Positions 20,623-33,345 of a stretch of DNA of 64,000 nucleotides are shown here, piece after piece. The DNA comes from Craterostigma plantagineum. Lineage: Eukaryota > Streptophyta > Magnoliopsida > Lamiales > Linderniaceae. The position numbers and the translations under genes are program-made. The stretch is from NCBI GenBank assembly GCA_027422505.1, contig JAPQWV010000418.1, positions 310,001 to 374,000 of the forward strand, in the 5' to 3' direction. The notes beneath the pieces were generated by a model. It searched no databases. It saw nothing but the letters and a program-made list of their open reading frames with translations, and was not told the origin of the DNA. Numbering within the stretch: the first letter of the stretch is position 1; the number at the start of each line of letters is the position of its first letter.

Positions 20623-20763
20623 AATTGATTGTTCATTCCTGTTAATCTGCTCATTTCGATCCATAACCCAAGCTGATTTTGAACAATTTCGTGTTTGGAT
20701 CGAGTATTCTTCGTTTTTTCGCTTGTTTTTGGTTTCCCTTTTACACCTCTGTTCGTCTGTCAT
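20509..20763 (-). other. chimeric open frame across tandem junction 1/2
   Basis: 84 codons joining the start of the RT region (WTRAHPADQIISDPPSG) to antisense leader sequence of the Gag-only element. It exists only because of the rearrangement. The same frame occurs at 33224-33478 and 46232-46486. No evidence that it is expressed. Confidence 0.5.
20611..20630. other. tandem junction, unit 1 to unit 2
   Basis: Copia sequence CCATTTTTG is followed by TTC and then AATTGATTG of the LTR-element leader. The intact copia continues TTTTTGCTCGTG at 59329 and the intact leader reads TCGTTAAATTGATTG at 7631. The breakpoint therefore has at most two or three bases of shared or inserted sequence. Confidence 0.85.
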
Positions 20764-21579
20764 GTTCTTCAGATTTTCTTCGCTGAGCTGAAAAATTATA
20801 CGATCGAGAATTCAACGAAACTTCGCTGTCAATCGGCACTGTCGTCGAATTTTTTTTTTCGATCGAAATACTTCTTCGACCGCAAACCCGCTCGAGAAAT
20901 ATGTTCGACGCAAAATATGCCTGAGCTTCGTCTTGTTCAACGCAAGGTCTGATTCAACGCAAAATCTGTTATCGAGAAATCTGGTCAAGGCGTAAAACTC
21001 CGGACAACGCTCGTAAAATCTGATCGAGAAAGATTTACGATCGATAAATCATACTGAAATTTTTTTTGATCGAAAAACCATGTTTCATCTTCCTCACTCG
21101 TTTCGCTCATTCATAGACTATTTGCATGGGAAATTGCAGCGAAAATTGCAACTAATTTCAGGGCAATTTACATTCCGAGTCCCAGAAATATCATTTTAGT
21201 CCCTGCTTTTACGTTTTGGTCCCAAATACTTTTCAATTAAGTCCAGAAAGTTCTGATCTAACCCTAAAGTTTCAATTTAACCCCAGAACTTTCTGTTTTA
21301 TTCAATTCTCACTCATTTACACGATTTTACGATCGCAAATTTTGTTTAGTTGTTTTTTCAAAGTTTGTCGTCGCAAAACTTGTTTCTCGCTCGCAAAACC
21401 TTTTGCGGTCGAACAAATTTGATTTTAAAGGTTCAAAATATTTAAAATCTCAAACGACGACGTTTTATCAAATCGCAAAACTTTTATCAAATATTTTAAT
21501 CGATATTAAAAAATTCGAATCCATAAAACACATTACGATCCAAAATATCCAACCAACAAAACTTAAAAGAAAAATAAAA
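20623..21579 (+). other. leader of the Gag-only element, unit 2, with deletion
   Basis: Leader sequence starting at the junction. No LTR or primer binding site in front. It carries the unit-specific deletion at about 21487. It shares CGACGACG (about 21455) with unit 1. Confidence 0.8.
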
Positions 21580-23180
21580 TGGATCAAGATTTTAAAAGAC
21601 TTCGAACAACAATTAAAATTAATTACACAAATACTAAGAGAACAGGTGTCAAAGACTAAGTTCTCATCCAATTCGGAGAACAAAGAAAAGAATTCTAGCC
21701 TTAAACCAAAGGAGAGCTACGACTTGATGGCCTATCACGAAGATAAATCAAACCATCTAGCTCTCATGGCTCGAGTTGAGGATACCTCTGAAGCGAGCTT
21801 GTCGAAGAAAACGAGCGATGAAGAGGCTGACACGTCTTCTCTGGAGGTAGTTGTTTCTAACTCTACATTGTTGAACATGTTAGAATCCTTACAAACTAGG
21901 TATGCTAACATGAAAAATGAGCAGAAAAGTACAAAAGAGTTAGAAGAAAAATTATCTAAGTCTGAGGAGAAAATAGCTAGTCTCGAATTAGAACTTAGAA
22001 GCTCTAATGCGAAAATAGATGAACTAACTAAGAGCTCGAAAATTAATGAGACTAAGACGCCACATTTAGAGGCGCATAGCTCAAAAGTTAAGGAATTAGA
22101 AGACAGACTAGAAAATAACTACAATTGTTTGGCTAGGAACCTCGATGAGAAAGCTAGCCTCAACTGTAGATTAACAAATGCCATCTATAAGATCACTAGT
22201 CTAGAATCTCAATTAGACAATTCTAATGCTAAGATTAGTGAACTGACCAATAGCATAGACGCCTGTCAAGTCGAGAAGAGCACTGCTCAAAATACGAAGC
22301 TATACTCTAAGATTAAACAATTAGAAGATCTTCTTGCGACTTCTAAGCCCGAGGAAACAAAATCTCATCATTCTGAAAATTCTTCTTCCGTCGATATATC
22401 TCATATTCTTAAAAAATGAGAGGATTTAAATGCTATATTAGAAACGGAAAGAAAGAATTTTGAAGCGGAAAAGAATGCGCTTTTATTGGAAATATCTAAT
22501 CTCAAAGCTTCCTCACAAGAAAAGTTAATCTTTATGCAGGTTAAGAAAGAGAAAGAGCCTTTGAGCACCAATAGATCAAATACTCCAATTTCTAGAGCAG
22601 TTACTTCTACATGTTCGTTAAAGCCTATCAATTTTAGAAGTACAAACTTTGAAAGTGGCTCTTCCTCCGCCAAGAAATTTTTCACGTAAATAATTCAAGT
22701 TCTAGCGCACAAACTTCATCGTGTGTTTCAAATGATTCTACTAACTTTTCACTTAAAAAGCCTAGAAATAATTTTCGAAATTCTTATTCTCATGTGAAAA
22801 ATGTGCATTCTCCACGTAGGAATTACGACATTTCTACTTTACATGCTTATCACTCTATTTGCTCGTATTCTTACATGAAGTACCCAGTCAATATTCGTTC
22901 CGAAAAGCATTTATTATGACTAGGTACTGAGAGAACCTTTACAAGTACACATTCTAGAAGCACATATTCACATGCTAGAATTACTTATCCGTGTAAAATC
23001 AAGCAAAAATGGATTCCTAAGTTGGATATCAAGTCACAAAGTCCTAGTCAAATATGGACTCCTAAGACTACATCTTCGACCAACTTAGGCTCACAATCTA
23101 ATTTTACACGATTTACGACTAACTCGTTTTCTGCTAATAAGGGAGGACCCATACGACAATGGGTACCAAAGTCCCGATAG
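21580..23180 (+). pseudogene. Gag-like coiled-coil protein, unit 2
   Basis: The usual start ATG is at 21580, but an extra T in GATTTTAAAAG shifts the frame, so the coiled-coil part is open only from about 21592, or from 21403 through the deletion-fused leader. It runs through the heptad region to TGA at 22417-22419 (shared with units 3 and 4). It continues after that stop (22486-22689) and has another frameshift near 22677. The TGA before the WVPK tail is also present. The last stop is at 23178-23180. Confidence 0.8.
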
Positions 23181-23315
23181 TTTTGCAGATTTTCCTCATT
23201 TATGGAATTCGACGTAGTGGCTCCACGTACATGATAAAGGGATGAGCCGTGAGCTACTACAATTAAGCTTCAATGAGGTATATTTCAAACTTACGTATGC
23301 ATATGAGTTTCGTTG

Positions 23316-23359
<44 letters not shown>

Positions 23360-23733
23360 AATTTTCTTTCAAAACTTTTCAAATGATACATTTCGATATG
23401 CATTTCATTGCTTTAAATGGTTTGAAAAATTTCAAATGCATATTATGAACGGAAACGGTAAATATCATTTTTCGATTATTACTTTTAAATGAGCTTTAAT
23501 TGAGGGGGAGCTACTCATTATTTAATGAGGAGCAACCTTTATATTTTTTAAGAAGGAAGCACAAATTTTAATTCTTGAGGGGGAGAAAACTTACAATGAC
23601 TGATTTAAGGGAATGAGATTCTTAATATTCGTCAAGCTAACTACGCAAATTTCTAGGGGGATAAAATTTGTTTTCGAAGCATTGTTTTTGGGGAGATATA
23701 AATATAATACTACTATATTAATAATGTACATAT

Positions 23734-23765
<32 letters not shown>

Positions 23766-25552
23766 CCGAAAAAGAAAGGAAATATGAAAAAAGTGAGATA
23801 TAAAAAAAAGAGAAAAAGAAAAAAAAGGAAATATGAAAAAAAACCAAAACAAAAAAGCAAAACAAAAAAAATCAAATTTGTTTGATATGCTTCCCGGTTT
23901 TATTCTCCCACATCCAAAGATGGACGTACCACGAAGAATCTCGAGCTTTCAAACGGACAAAATTTTCCAAAGACGACGGTGACGATCTAAGTGAGATCAA
24001 ATGCTCAGTATTTTCATCGACCGGCCCCGGCTTACTAATTCAGCTAGAGCAACACTTCTCACGTACCCCGGAAGCACGAATTTCATGTTCCTATGGTTCA
24101 GTCTAATCCGACTTGATCCTAACCCTGGAACGCGTTGGAGCATTTGAGACCAAGCAAGATTATTTCGATGACGCCTAGGAAGTCTTTGAAGACACATCAC
24201 TCCCTTATCTCACATAATATTCGGACCAACCCCCATAGGTACAGGTGCTAATTTTAATTAGCTCCCGGGTAGAAGTCGTCGCATTAGGTCCAACGGCGCA
24301 TGCACAACCGAGACTTACCCACTCGTCTATCTCTTAAAAGATAGGTGTTTCATAAATCACGGGGAACCACGTATGCTATCACCATTTCACTCGGAAACGG
24401 GAGATATTGAACTAAGTGGTATTTCGCCCCGTACCACGCTTTTATTGATCACTCCTGTCTAGTGTGTCCTCACTCCCCAAAATTTTCAAATTTTTAGGAC
24501 ACATACACTTTTTAATACACCTAATCTTTGTGATTATGTTAGAACTTCCGTAGACATGTTCTTTTAAAGACATGCTTCTAGGATCGGAAGGAAGTACGAC
24601 CGTTGCAACATCAAAGCAACAACGGTTTCAGCCATCTTCTATGAGCTTTGCTCCTAGTTGATGTCAACGGGACGCCTATGTGGCCCCGGTACTCATTTCG
24701 ACGGATTGCCTTTGTGGCTCCGTCCGGTTATTACCCACACCGACCTTTTTGTATGTATTTTTCTACCTCCAAATTAAACATGCCGACATCGTTCACACGA
24801 TTCGCCATGAGGGGGAGAAGGGGTTATGCATACACAATCGGTCGGTTCACCTACCAAATTCTGCCGCGCGTACCACTCTGAAACCGGGCTCTCTCACAAC
24901 GCCACATTCAAAGGAAGCTCCGTACAACTTTAAAAAAATCAAAGAAAGAGACGACCTACCTTCTTCTGGAATTAGAGACGCTTCTTCGAGGCCGAACCAG
25001 ACAACTTCCATTCGGAGAAGACGAATCTGGCGAAACGGAGAAGATGGCTAAACCCCGGGCCCTCTCCTCAATGTTCTCAAGCCCCTTGTTTCCGGAAGAA
25101 GAAGCAAGGACCGAGGACCGAACGACACGTAATTCAAGCATCATCAAGGACTGAAGTTGCCAACCGTGTCCACTGCATCAAGGAGCGAAGTTGCCACCAT
25201 GTCCACTGCATCAATGATCGAAGTTGCCAACCGTGTCCACCTCTCCAAACCTCACATCGAACTCCCTGATCTCAACATAAGGTTGACCCAAATAGGGGGA
25301 GTTTCGAGTTTTATGTGCTTTCAACGGGAGAAATGGAACGTGGACTTTCCAAAATTCGGCAAGAACTTCGTACATCTTACGGCATCTGGGAGAAGAACTT
25401 CAAAAGAAGATTCGACGAAAAAGCCGATGCCTAGAAGACCAAGTGAGCTTGAAGACATTCTAAAGAGGAGATTTCAATGACTCGAGGACTTTTTCATTTG
25501 CAAGACAAAGACAACCCGCGCTATATTGGAAATTGGATACAAAGGGAGAGAT
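23181..25552 (+). other. 3' untranslated region with purine tracts, unit 2
   Basis: Same organisation as 10497-12869: AT tracts at 23318-23357 and 23728-23766, repeated GAGGGGGAG tracts, the 34-bp repeat and the final purine tract before the LTR. It differs from unit 1 at TCGAACTCCC (about 25257), which units 3 and 4 share. Confidence 0.75.
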
Positions 25553-25913
25553 TGTTGGAACTATTTAATTGTATTCAATTAATATAGTTGTCTTAATCTT
25601 GCTATACAAATTAGTAGTCTTGGACTAAATTGTAATTTATCATTTTGTAGGATTACTTGTGTAAATATACCACGAGGTGGTATATATAAGTGAACTCCTA
25701 AGAAAATTAGGAGTGCGCTTAGTATTGTTTCGGATCGCAAAATTAGAATTGGAAATTTTAAAGAGAAAATTTCAAGCGCCTTTGTGTTCTTCAACGTCGT
25801 TTCTCTCTCAAACCTCAACGTTGGTAAATCTCAATCATAAGTGTTCGAATTCTTCAGATTTACTATCCGATTCTTCGTAATTCGATCTAGGTTGGATATT
25901 AGGGGCCCTAACA
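25553..25913 (+). repeat. 3' LTR, unit 2
   Basis: 361 bp, TGTTGGAAC to GGGCCCTAACA, followed by AAAGG (25914-25918). No matching 5' LTR exists in this unit. Confidence 0.93.
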
Positions 25914-26950
25914 AAAGGTATGTATGATCAACACACTGTTGATGTTGGTAGGAGAACTTGCAGCTGTAAAAAATGGGATTTATCTGGTATTCCTTGCAAG
26001 CATGCGATTTCTGCTATATGGTGTAGACACGAAGACCCGGAGACTTATGTGCATAAGTTCTACAGTGTTGAATCATACAAAAAATGCTATCAAGGCTCAA
26101 TTGCACCAATAAACAGTGCTGATTTATGGCCTAATCTTCCTTTAGCAGCTCCTCTGCCTCCCATCTATACCAACAATAAACCAGGCAGACCAAAGAAAAT
26201 GAGAAGAAGAGAACCTGATGAACCCCCCAGCCAAAATCAAACACATGTCAAGAAGCTGCGAAGGGTGAATAAATGCAGGCTTTGTGGTCAGAGAGGTCAT
26301 ATTGCAAGAAAATGCAATAAGAGAGATCCACATGAGGTATCTACTGATGTTCCAGCTAATGAGGCTCCACTAGAAGTAGTTCCAGAGATTCCAGCTTATG
26401 AGGCTCCACTAGAAGTAGTTCTAGAGATTCGAGCTAATGAGATTCCGGTGTCACATGAGAATCCATGTTCAAGTACCGGGCCTAGAAAACTTCAGGTAAT
26501 TTGTAGTTTATACTTAAGTATAGATATCATGAATATTGGAATTTTTTAATATTTTTATTTTCAGGTTAAAAAATATTTTGGGATGAGTAGAACAAGAAGC
26601 CAAGCAAATCTCAAGCAACTCAAGTGCAGACTTCAAAGGTAGTTATGTGTGCAACTGGAATCTCAGTAAAGCTTAAGTAATTGTGCTGCATATTCAAATT
26701 GTATGACTGTATTTTGCAGCTCAAAAGCATAAGAGAGGACAATTTGCAGAATGGTAATTTGGCTTTTGTTAAAAGAGGGAGACCCTATACCACTATCTCA
26801 AAATTGAAGGCTAGTATTGCTCCGAGAGGCAAGATTCATCTAGAGAGCCATAGCCAAAGTTCATCTCAGCCTACTACTGTCAGAAATCCTCCTTTCAAAA
26901 CTGGAAAGTGTTGCATTCCTCTCAGCCTTGATGGTCGAATGTTAGTCTGA
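25914..26950 (+). pseudogene. MULE transposase 3' part, unit 2
   Basis: SWIM finger and CCHC knuckle open over 25920-26549. Probable donor CAG|GTAATT at 26495 and a last exon ending at TGA 26948-26950, as in unit 1. The 5' half of the gene is absent from this unit, so it is only a fragment. Confidence 0.85.
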
Positions 26951-27471
26951 TATGATGTGCTTTTGTCACAGGCTAGTTTTTGTCATGTAGTTGTTGTGTT
27001 GGTTGGTTAGTTTAAGACTCTAGTTGCTGTGTTTCAGACCTGAAGTTGATGTGGTAACATGTTGTGTTTGACTAGCAAGTTGTGTTATATGCTATATCAG
27101 GATGTTATGTTAAGCTGGTAATTTTAGTTGCTCCGTTCACCTGTGTTAAGCCGTTGTTTCCGATAGCCCCGTCCCGCGGAAATCATTACCAAAAGCATTA
27201 CATAAACCATTACATAGTGAATAAATCAATCACATAATTTACAAAGCCAACGTTACATAAATCATTGTACAAACCATTGCGGAAACTATTACAGAAACAA
27301 TTGTAGAAACCCTTGCAGAAACCATTACAGAAACCATTGCAAAAGCTAAGATGAAACCATTACACAAACCATTACATAATACTAGCTGATAAACCATCGG
27401 ATAAACTATCAGATAATTCTAGCTGATAAGCATAAAAATTGCTATTATTAATAGTAGCCCCAAGAGTAAAA
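26951..27471. other. convergent spacer with AAACCATTACA repeats, unit 2
   Basis: Matches 14262-14783. The degenerate repeats lie at about 27180-27375. No gene seen. Confidence 0.65.
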
Positions 27472-28067
27472 TTATGTAATTCTTTCTTCTACAAGATATC
27501 TCCAAGGTATCACTTTCTCATATTTCTTCACCCTTCTCTTGCAAGGCCCAATATCACTTCCTAACTGCATAATCTTATTCTTACAATCACGTAATTCTTC
27601 ATCCATTTGATTTTTCGACAGATTTTCCAAATTACTTGTGTGATTACCACGGATATTCAATTCTTGTAGGCAATCAATCCTTCCCTTCATGAATATTATA
27701 ATTTCATTTGATCTAGGACTCATCTCCGAATCCCACCACTCGAAAACATTACAACCATTTGACCTCTGCAACAAAATAGATGAATTATATATGTAACCTA
27801 ATGAAACATATATAAATAATTTCAAAAATAAAAGATAGGAAATCAATTTAAATTATAAATTATGCTTCTAACCCGATAATGATGGCACATCCGAAACCTC
27901 CTCCCAGGGTTTGTAGTCGTCCATGCCGTCAATAGCTGAAGCTCAAATCCACATTTGCAAAATAGAGGTTCGGTCGGAACAATCGCAGGGTTTGCGGGTT
28001 CATAGCGTAGCCTTCTACTGTTAATGGAGCTCGACGAAGCTGAAGATCTACTGCTCCTGTTTAAATT
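27472..28067 (-). CDS. GRF-type zinc-finger protein, unit 2 (exons open)
   Basis: Exon 1 (about 28067-27873) has CKCGFELQLL and NPGRRFRMCHHYR. Exon 2 (27765-27472) has GCNVFEWWD and a Lys/Glu-rich tail ending YLVEERIT. The GT-AG intron is 27766-27872. Unlike unit 1 there is no frameshift, so the spliced frame is open throughout. No in-frame ATG is visible in exon 1. Role is inferred: a nucleic-acid-binding accessory protein of the MULE or a captured host gene. Confidence 0.62.
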
Positions 28068-28145
28068 TCAGAATTTTTTCGGAGAAAAAAAAGCCTGACG
28101 CGTGCCCGAATTTTTGTGCATTTACTCTGTTTCAGCCATACCCAT

Positions 28146-28344
28146 TTTTTACTGTTTAGGGAAGGTGAGGAGGGTCACGTGAGCTGCGTGTGCCGTGCTT
28201 CCATTTAAATTGACGACATAACTAGCGCCGGGACTAATTTGGTTTATTTTTTTATAACATCGGGGACTAAATTGGTCCCCGAAAAACATTGGGGACAAAA
28301 TTGGTCCATAGGTTAAAAATCGGGGACCAATTTAGGTTTTATCC
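28146..28344 (-). repeat. MULE right TIR, unit 2
   Basis: Same as 15459-15657, followed by GAGCGAGAAAG. It shares CATAACTAGCG with units 3 and 4 where unit 1 has CATAAGTAGCG. Confidence 0.9.
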
Positions 28345-30439
28345 GAGCGAGAAAGTATTTCGATTTTAAAATAGTTTTGCGCTATGGAATTTTACGATCG
28401 AGAAAATTGATAGCGAGAAACTTGGTGAGTCGCCGAGAAAGTTTTCGATCGATAAAATCATCACTGTGCAAGTTTGCGATCGAGAAATTTTATCGTCGAA
28501 AAATTAATTTTATCGCTGCTAAAATTCTCGACCAAGAATGAAAGTGAAATCAACTGTTTGCGACTGTAAGTTTTGCGCTCGAAATTTATTTTGCACCTAT
28601 TATATCTATTTAGTTCAGTAATCTTTTCGCTCGCAAAAAATCCTAAAATTCAATTTCTGGATTGTAATTATTTTTCAATCTACGTTATCATTCTTAACGG
28701 CTAAGTCAAAAGTTTAGCGATCAAAAAACTTTTTACAGTGCAAACGGTAGAAATATTGAAATTCAATTGACACTGTTTGTGAGCAAAAAAGTTCTTTGAT
28801 GCCTTCAAATGGTGATATTCCAGATTAAGTCTTACTTCCAATCAAACTCAAATAACGCAGAGAATCAAAATAATCTACCTTAAAACGATCAAGAAACTTC
28901 GAAATTAACATAATATGCAGTATTAAACCTAGATTATGCTAACAGATTGGTCTTTACCCACTGCAAATAAGCATTCTAGTTCTCAGAATATGAACAGACG
29001 AGAAATGAACACAGGATCATGTGAAATATATCACAATACAGATGCAAATGAGTTTAAATACACGATATTCCCTAAATGAAGTCAAATCTACCTTCCAAAG
29101 CCGAAAATCAGAGGAAAAATCGAAAGATTTGAAGGATTTTGACGTTCGTCTTTTGAGAGAAAAAGCTTTTCGCACGAAAATTTGACTGTTGAATTTTGCG
29201 ATCGAGGGTTTTAGCGTGTATTTAGGGATTTTCGATTACAAGCAATGATTTCGTTTAATTGGGCTGATTAGACGTTTTGCGAGACTTAGTGAATTTATGC
29301 CCATTACTGTTTACGATCGAGAAACTTACGATCGAGAAATTTTTTTTGGTTACTATTTACTTTTCGCTCGACGATTTCGATCGAAAATCAGTTGGTTCCT
29401 GTTTAATTTTCGCTCGTCAATATGAAGGCGAAAATTACAACTTGGTCCCAAAGTCAATTTTCGCTCAAGAAACTGCGAATGAACATTGAGAAATTCGCCC
29501 GAGTTTCTCGATGGTAAATTTTTCTATGTATGTCAGATTGATCCTAAGTTTAAAGAGTAAACCAAAAAATTGCTCCCCCTAAATATAATATCGAATGTAA
29601 TTAACTCCCTGTAATTTTTGAGCGGTGACAACTTGCTCCAAGGCTTGATCATCGAAAACATGTAACACTTAGAGTAAATTATCAAGAATATTTGAGTTAA
29701 TTTTGGAAGCAATTTTACCAATTAGGCTCGGTACCTTTCTGAAAAAAATTTGTTAGATCCAACTCATAAAACAAGTTAGAGATCAAATGATTTAACCGTC
29801 AAAATTTTATATAATGCCGTATACTCCATGTCCGGAATAATTCGTGAAGTCCTCCTCTTTACTTCTGCAAAAAACTTAGAGAAAGAACATCAAGCAAGTT
29901 TGGAGTTTAAGACATATTATTGTATATGCTCCCCCTCAAATGATGCACCAAAAACGATTTGGTCATGAAAACACATAGAATCAATTGGCACAAACTAAAT
30001 GAGTAACGCACAATTTAAACAATTTCACTTAGATACATGGTACCCGAATCATGTATTCAAAATGTTACGCGATGGTATGAGCATAAACAAGTAAAATCGC
30101 ATTTAATCATTTCAGCGTAAATGCAAATTAAACTTGCATATCAGACTGTGCGAGAATTCTTTTATACGTATAATTTTTTAATCTTAAGCATATTAATATT
30201 ATTAATAGTATGAGGTCAGATTATTTTCCTACGATCATTCTCACGCCTAAAAATTTCACACGACACTTGAAAGGATCATATGCCGTCAAGTCATGTCATC
30301 AAACTAAAGAGTCCTAAGTTCATAGTATGATCCATTTCGACAACTCTCACTAGGTTCACTCTAGCACTAGATTATTTTTACTTGGAATTTTTATATTTAT
30401 ATCACTCAAGTCAACACAAGCAATATTAAGTCAATTTAC
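28345..30439. other. non-coding copia-related flank, unit 2
   Basis: Matches 15658-17751, including GATCGA motifs and minus-strand purine tracts. No gene seen. Confidence 0.6.
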
Positions 30440-30623
30440 CTGTGATCGAAGCGTTTTTAATCTTTTACCTATGCGCAAGACCGTCGATTTGGAATCATAG
30501 AGACTGTAAGGGGTTTTAATTTGGTTCTTGACTTAGAAGGGAAGTTTTATCTTGGAATTGTGGACTAAAGATTTTCTTCCTTTTCTTCGTCGTCTTCTTC
30601 ACCGACATTTTGATCTTATCCAT
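30440..30623 (-). pseudogene. possible first exon of the post-pol ORF, unit 2
   Basis: Same as 17752-17935: basic MDKIKMSVKK start at 30623 and CAG|GTAAAT donor at 30440. The downstream exon is not present in this unit. Confidence 0.33.
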
Positions 30624-31725
30624 CCTTAAATTTTTCATACTTGATCAAGCTGATGCTCCGCTTCTCTATGAGGCTGAGAGATTATCTAAGGCAAAGTTCT
30701 TCACGTTTGTTCTCGGGTTGATACCGTGCTTCTCTTCTTTTAATCCCTAGAGAGGTTTCAAAGATTATCGATTTGGAGAAGTTCAAAGTTATGGAATTCG
30801 AACCCAAGGCCGTGCTCCTCTTCTCGTTGTCTCGATATAAGACCGGATTATCGTTGGAGAAGTTCACTTCGTGGTGCTCCCTTCCAGCCATTCTGACGAG
30901 TATACGAGATTATCGAAGGAGAAGTTCACAGCAAGATCCATGCCCTCTTCTTATGATTTCAATAATTAGGAAGGCAGGTTCTTTTGGACTATTTATTGTG
31001 CGTTGAGCATTCCTCGTGTTCGTTTCCCATCTCCTTTTGTCATCATTTTCTTCTTTTCTTTTGTCGCCTTTTTCTCCCCCTCCTTTTCTCGTTTATGCAA
31101 CCCTCTGAAATTTATGAATTACGGTTGAAGGCTTGATTGGGATACAAATGAGGAAAAGGATATCGAAGAAGGCTCAAAAGGGATGACTAGAGGAATTATT
31201 TCAAGGATGATATTGTCTCTGTGTAATGCCAAGTGAGGAATTTCCTAAGTGCTCTAATCATTTTCCTACGGAATTAGCGCAAGGTGAGTATGAAGCCAGG
31301 AATCACTAGTTAACACAAGCAATTGATGTGTGACTCGCTCAAGAATAGATCCATAGAAAAGAAAAATAAAAGGCCAGAATCCTCACTTATGTAAAGTGGC
31401 TTTGTGTCTAGTGTAGCAAACTAGTGACCTTTAGACAAAAGAATGCGACTAGACAGACAATATTAAGCAACAAATCAGTCTCATGTCAGTGAAATCTATT
31501 CGTGACGTAGATCGAGCATCCTAAAGATATCGTCATGCCCCTAATATTATACTTATATGTATAATATTTTTGTAGTTTTGAATTATTTAGTATTATTATA
31601 TTTTTATTTTAAAATTGAAATATTTAACGCAAGATATAACAGTTTTTAGTATAGAAAACACATAGCATAGAGCATGTGAAAGCACATAGATTCACATAGT
31701 GCACAAATTACGGGAGGTTCAACAT
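30624..31725. other. flank downstream of copia pol, unit 2
   Basis: Matches 1-1085 and 17936-19009, without the 39-bp deletion of unit 1. No gene recognised. Confidence 0.6.
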
Positions 31726-33337
31726 GCCTAATTTTTCGACAAGGAATTGGAACCATATCCAATGCCTTGGTGAAAATGTCAGCTAGTTGATATTCCGTTT
31801 TCGCAAAATACATGTCAATGGTGCCTTTTTCTACGTGATCTTTTTAAAGTGATATCGTATGTCTATGTATTTTGTGCGTGAATGGTGAACAGGATTGAAC
31901 GTAATCACAATGGCACTTTGGCTATCGCTATAATGGGTATATTATTTAGATTGTACCCATACTCGCGAAGCTGAGTCCGCATCCATAGCATATGCGAGCA
32001 ACAGCTGGCGGCCGCGACATATTCTGCTTCAGCCATCGATGTTGAGACGCAGTTCTGCTTTTTGGATGACCAGCAAACCAGCTTTTTGCCTAGAAATTGA
32101 GCACACCGAATATCATTTTCCTGTCCATTCGGCAACCTGCATAGTCAGCATCAGTGTAGCCAATTAGTTTGAAATTCATACCTTTAGGATACCACAATCC
32201 TAAGGTAGATGTGCCCTTAAGGTAGCACAAGATTCACTTCACCGCAAGCATGTGAGATTCCTTAGGGTCGGCTTGAAAACAAGCACATAAACAGGTGGCA
32301 AACATGATGTCCGGCCGGCTTGATGTGAGATATAGAAGAGACCCAATGATGCTGCGATAGAGGGTGATGTCGATCGTTTTTCCATTGGGATCGGCATCCA
32401 ACTTGCAGCTTGGTGACATAGGAGTGCTGAGGGGCTTACTCTGATCTTGATGGAACTTATTCAGAATATCCTTGATGTATTTGGTCTGACTGATGAAAAT
32501 CCCATCATCTAGTTGTCTGACTTGAAGCCCTAAGAAGAATTGCATTTCTCCCATGTGACTCATTTCAAATTTGCTCTTCATTTGATTTCCAAATTTCTTG
32601 CAAAGCCGTGGATTTGTTGATCTGAAGATGATGTCATCGACGTATACTTGGACGACTATCAGATCTTTGTCTTTCCATTTGATGAAGAGAGTCGTATCGA
32701 TCGTTCCTCGAATGAATCCAGACTTCACGAGGAATTCATTCAGGACATCATACCAAACACATGGGGCTTGTTTTAGTCCGTAAAGAGCTTTATCCAATCG
32801 GTAGACGTGATCGGGGTGTGCTTGATCAACAAAGCCTTCTGATCGAGCGACATAGACTTCTTCTTTTCACACGCCATTGAGAAAGGCAGTCGTAACGTCC
32901 ATTTGGTAAACTTTAAAGTCTTTATGAGCAGCATAAGCCACGAAGAGATGAATGGCTTCGATTCGGACAACAGGAGCATACGTCTCGTCGTAGTCAATTC
33001 CTTCCTATTGGTTATAGCCCGTCGCAACCAGTCTCGCTTCATTCCTAATCACTTCTCCATCTTCATTCTTTATGTTCTTAAATACCCGTTTTGTTCCGAT
33101 GATTGTTTTCCCATGCGGATGCGGTACTAGGGTCCACACTTGAAGGCGTTCGAATTGATTAATTTCATCTTGCATGGAAGTAACCCAATCTGAATCCTTA
33201 AGTGCGTCGGCTACCTTGGTTGGCTAATTTTGGCTTAAGAAGCTGCTGAAGAGACTGTGTTGATGACGTGTCCGTGCTCCACTCGGAGGATCACTAATAA
33301 TCTGATCGGCTGGATGTGCTCGAGTCCATTTTTGTTC
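31726..33337 (-). pseudogene. copia RT/RNase H fragment, unit 2
   Basis: As in unit 1, with the same two RT stops (at about 32867 and 33005), the same Arg after YVDDIIF and the same RNase H frameshift at about 32101. The open part 32234-32797 includes [10 protein letters not shown] and YVDDIIF. Truncated at 33337 by the junction. Confidence 0.9.
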
Positions 33338-33345
33338 AATTGATT
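33326..33345. other. tandem junction, unit 2 to unit 3
   Basis: CCATTTTTG-TTC-AATTGATTG, identical to the junctions at 20611-20630 and near 46346. Confidence 0.85.

Larger units (their letters stand above)
20623..33337. repeat. tandem unit 2 (about 12.7 kb)
   Basis: Same content and order as unit 1. It is shorter mainly because about 310 bp of the leader (matching about 8491-8815) are missing at about 21487. Confidence 0.93.

Noticed and set aside
23591..23885. Frames rich in Ile/Tyr and Lys over the AT and A-rich tracts, resembling membrane proteins
   Set aside because: They are translations of (AT)n and A-rich simple sequence and change length with it.
20623..33337. Independent insertions of the LTR element in separate MULE copies as the origin of units 2-4
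   Set aside because: Each unit has the same AAAGG border, the same truncated left end and the same junction, so block duplication is the simpler explanation.
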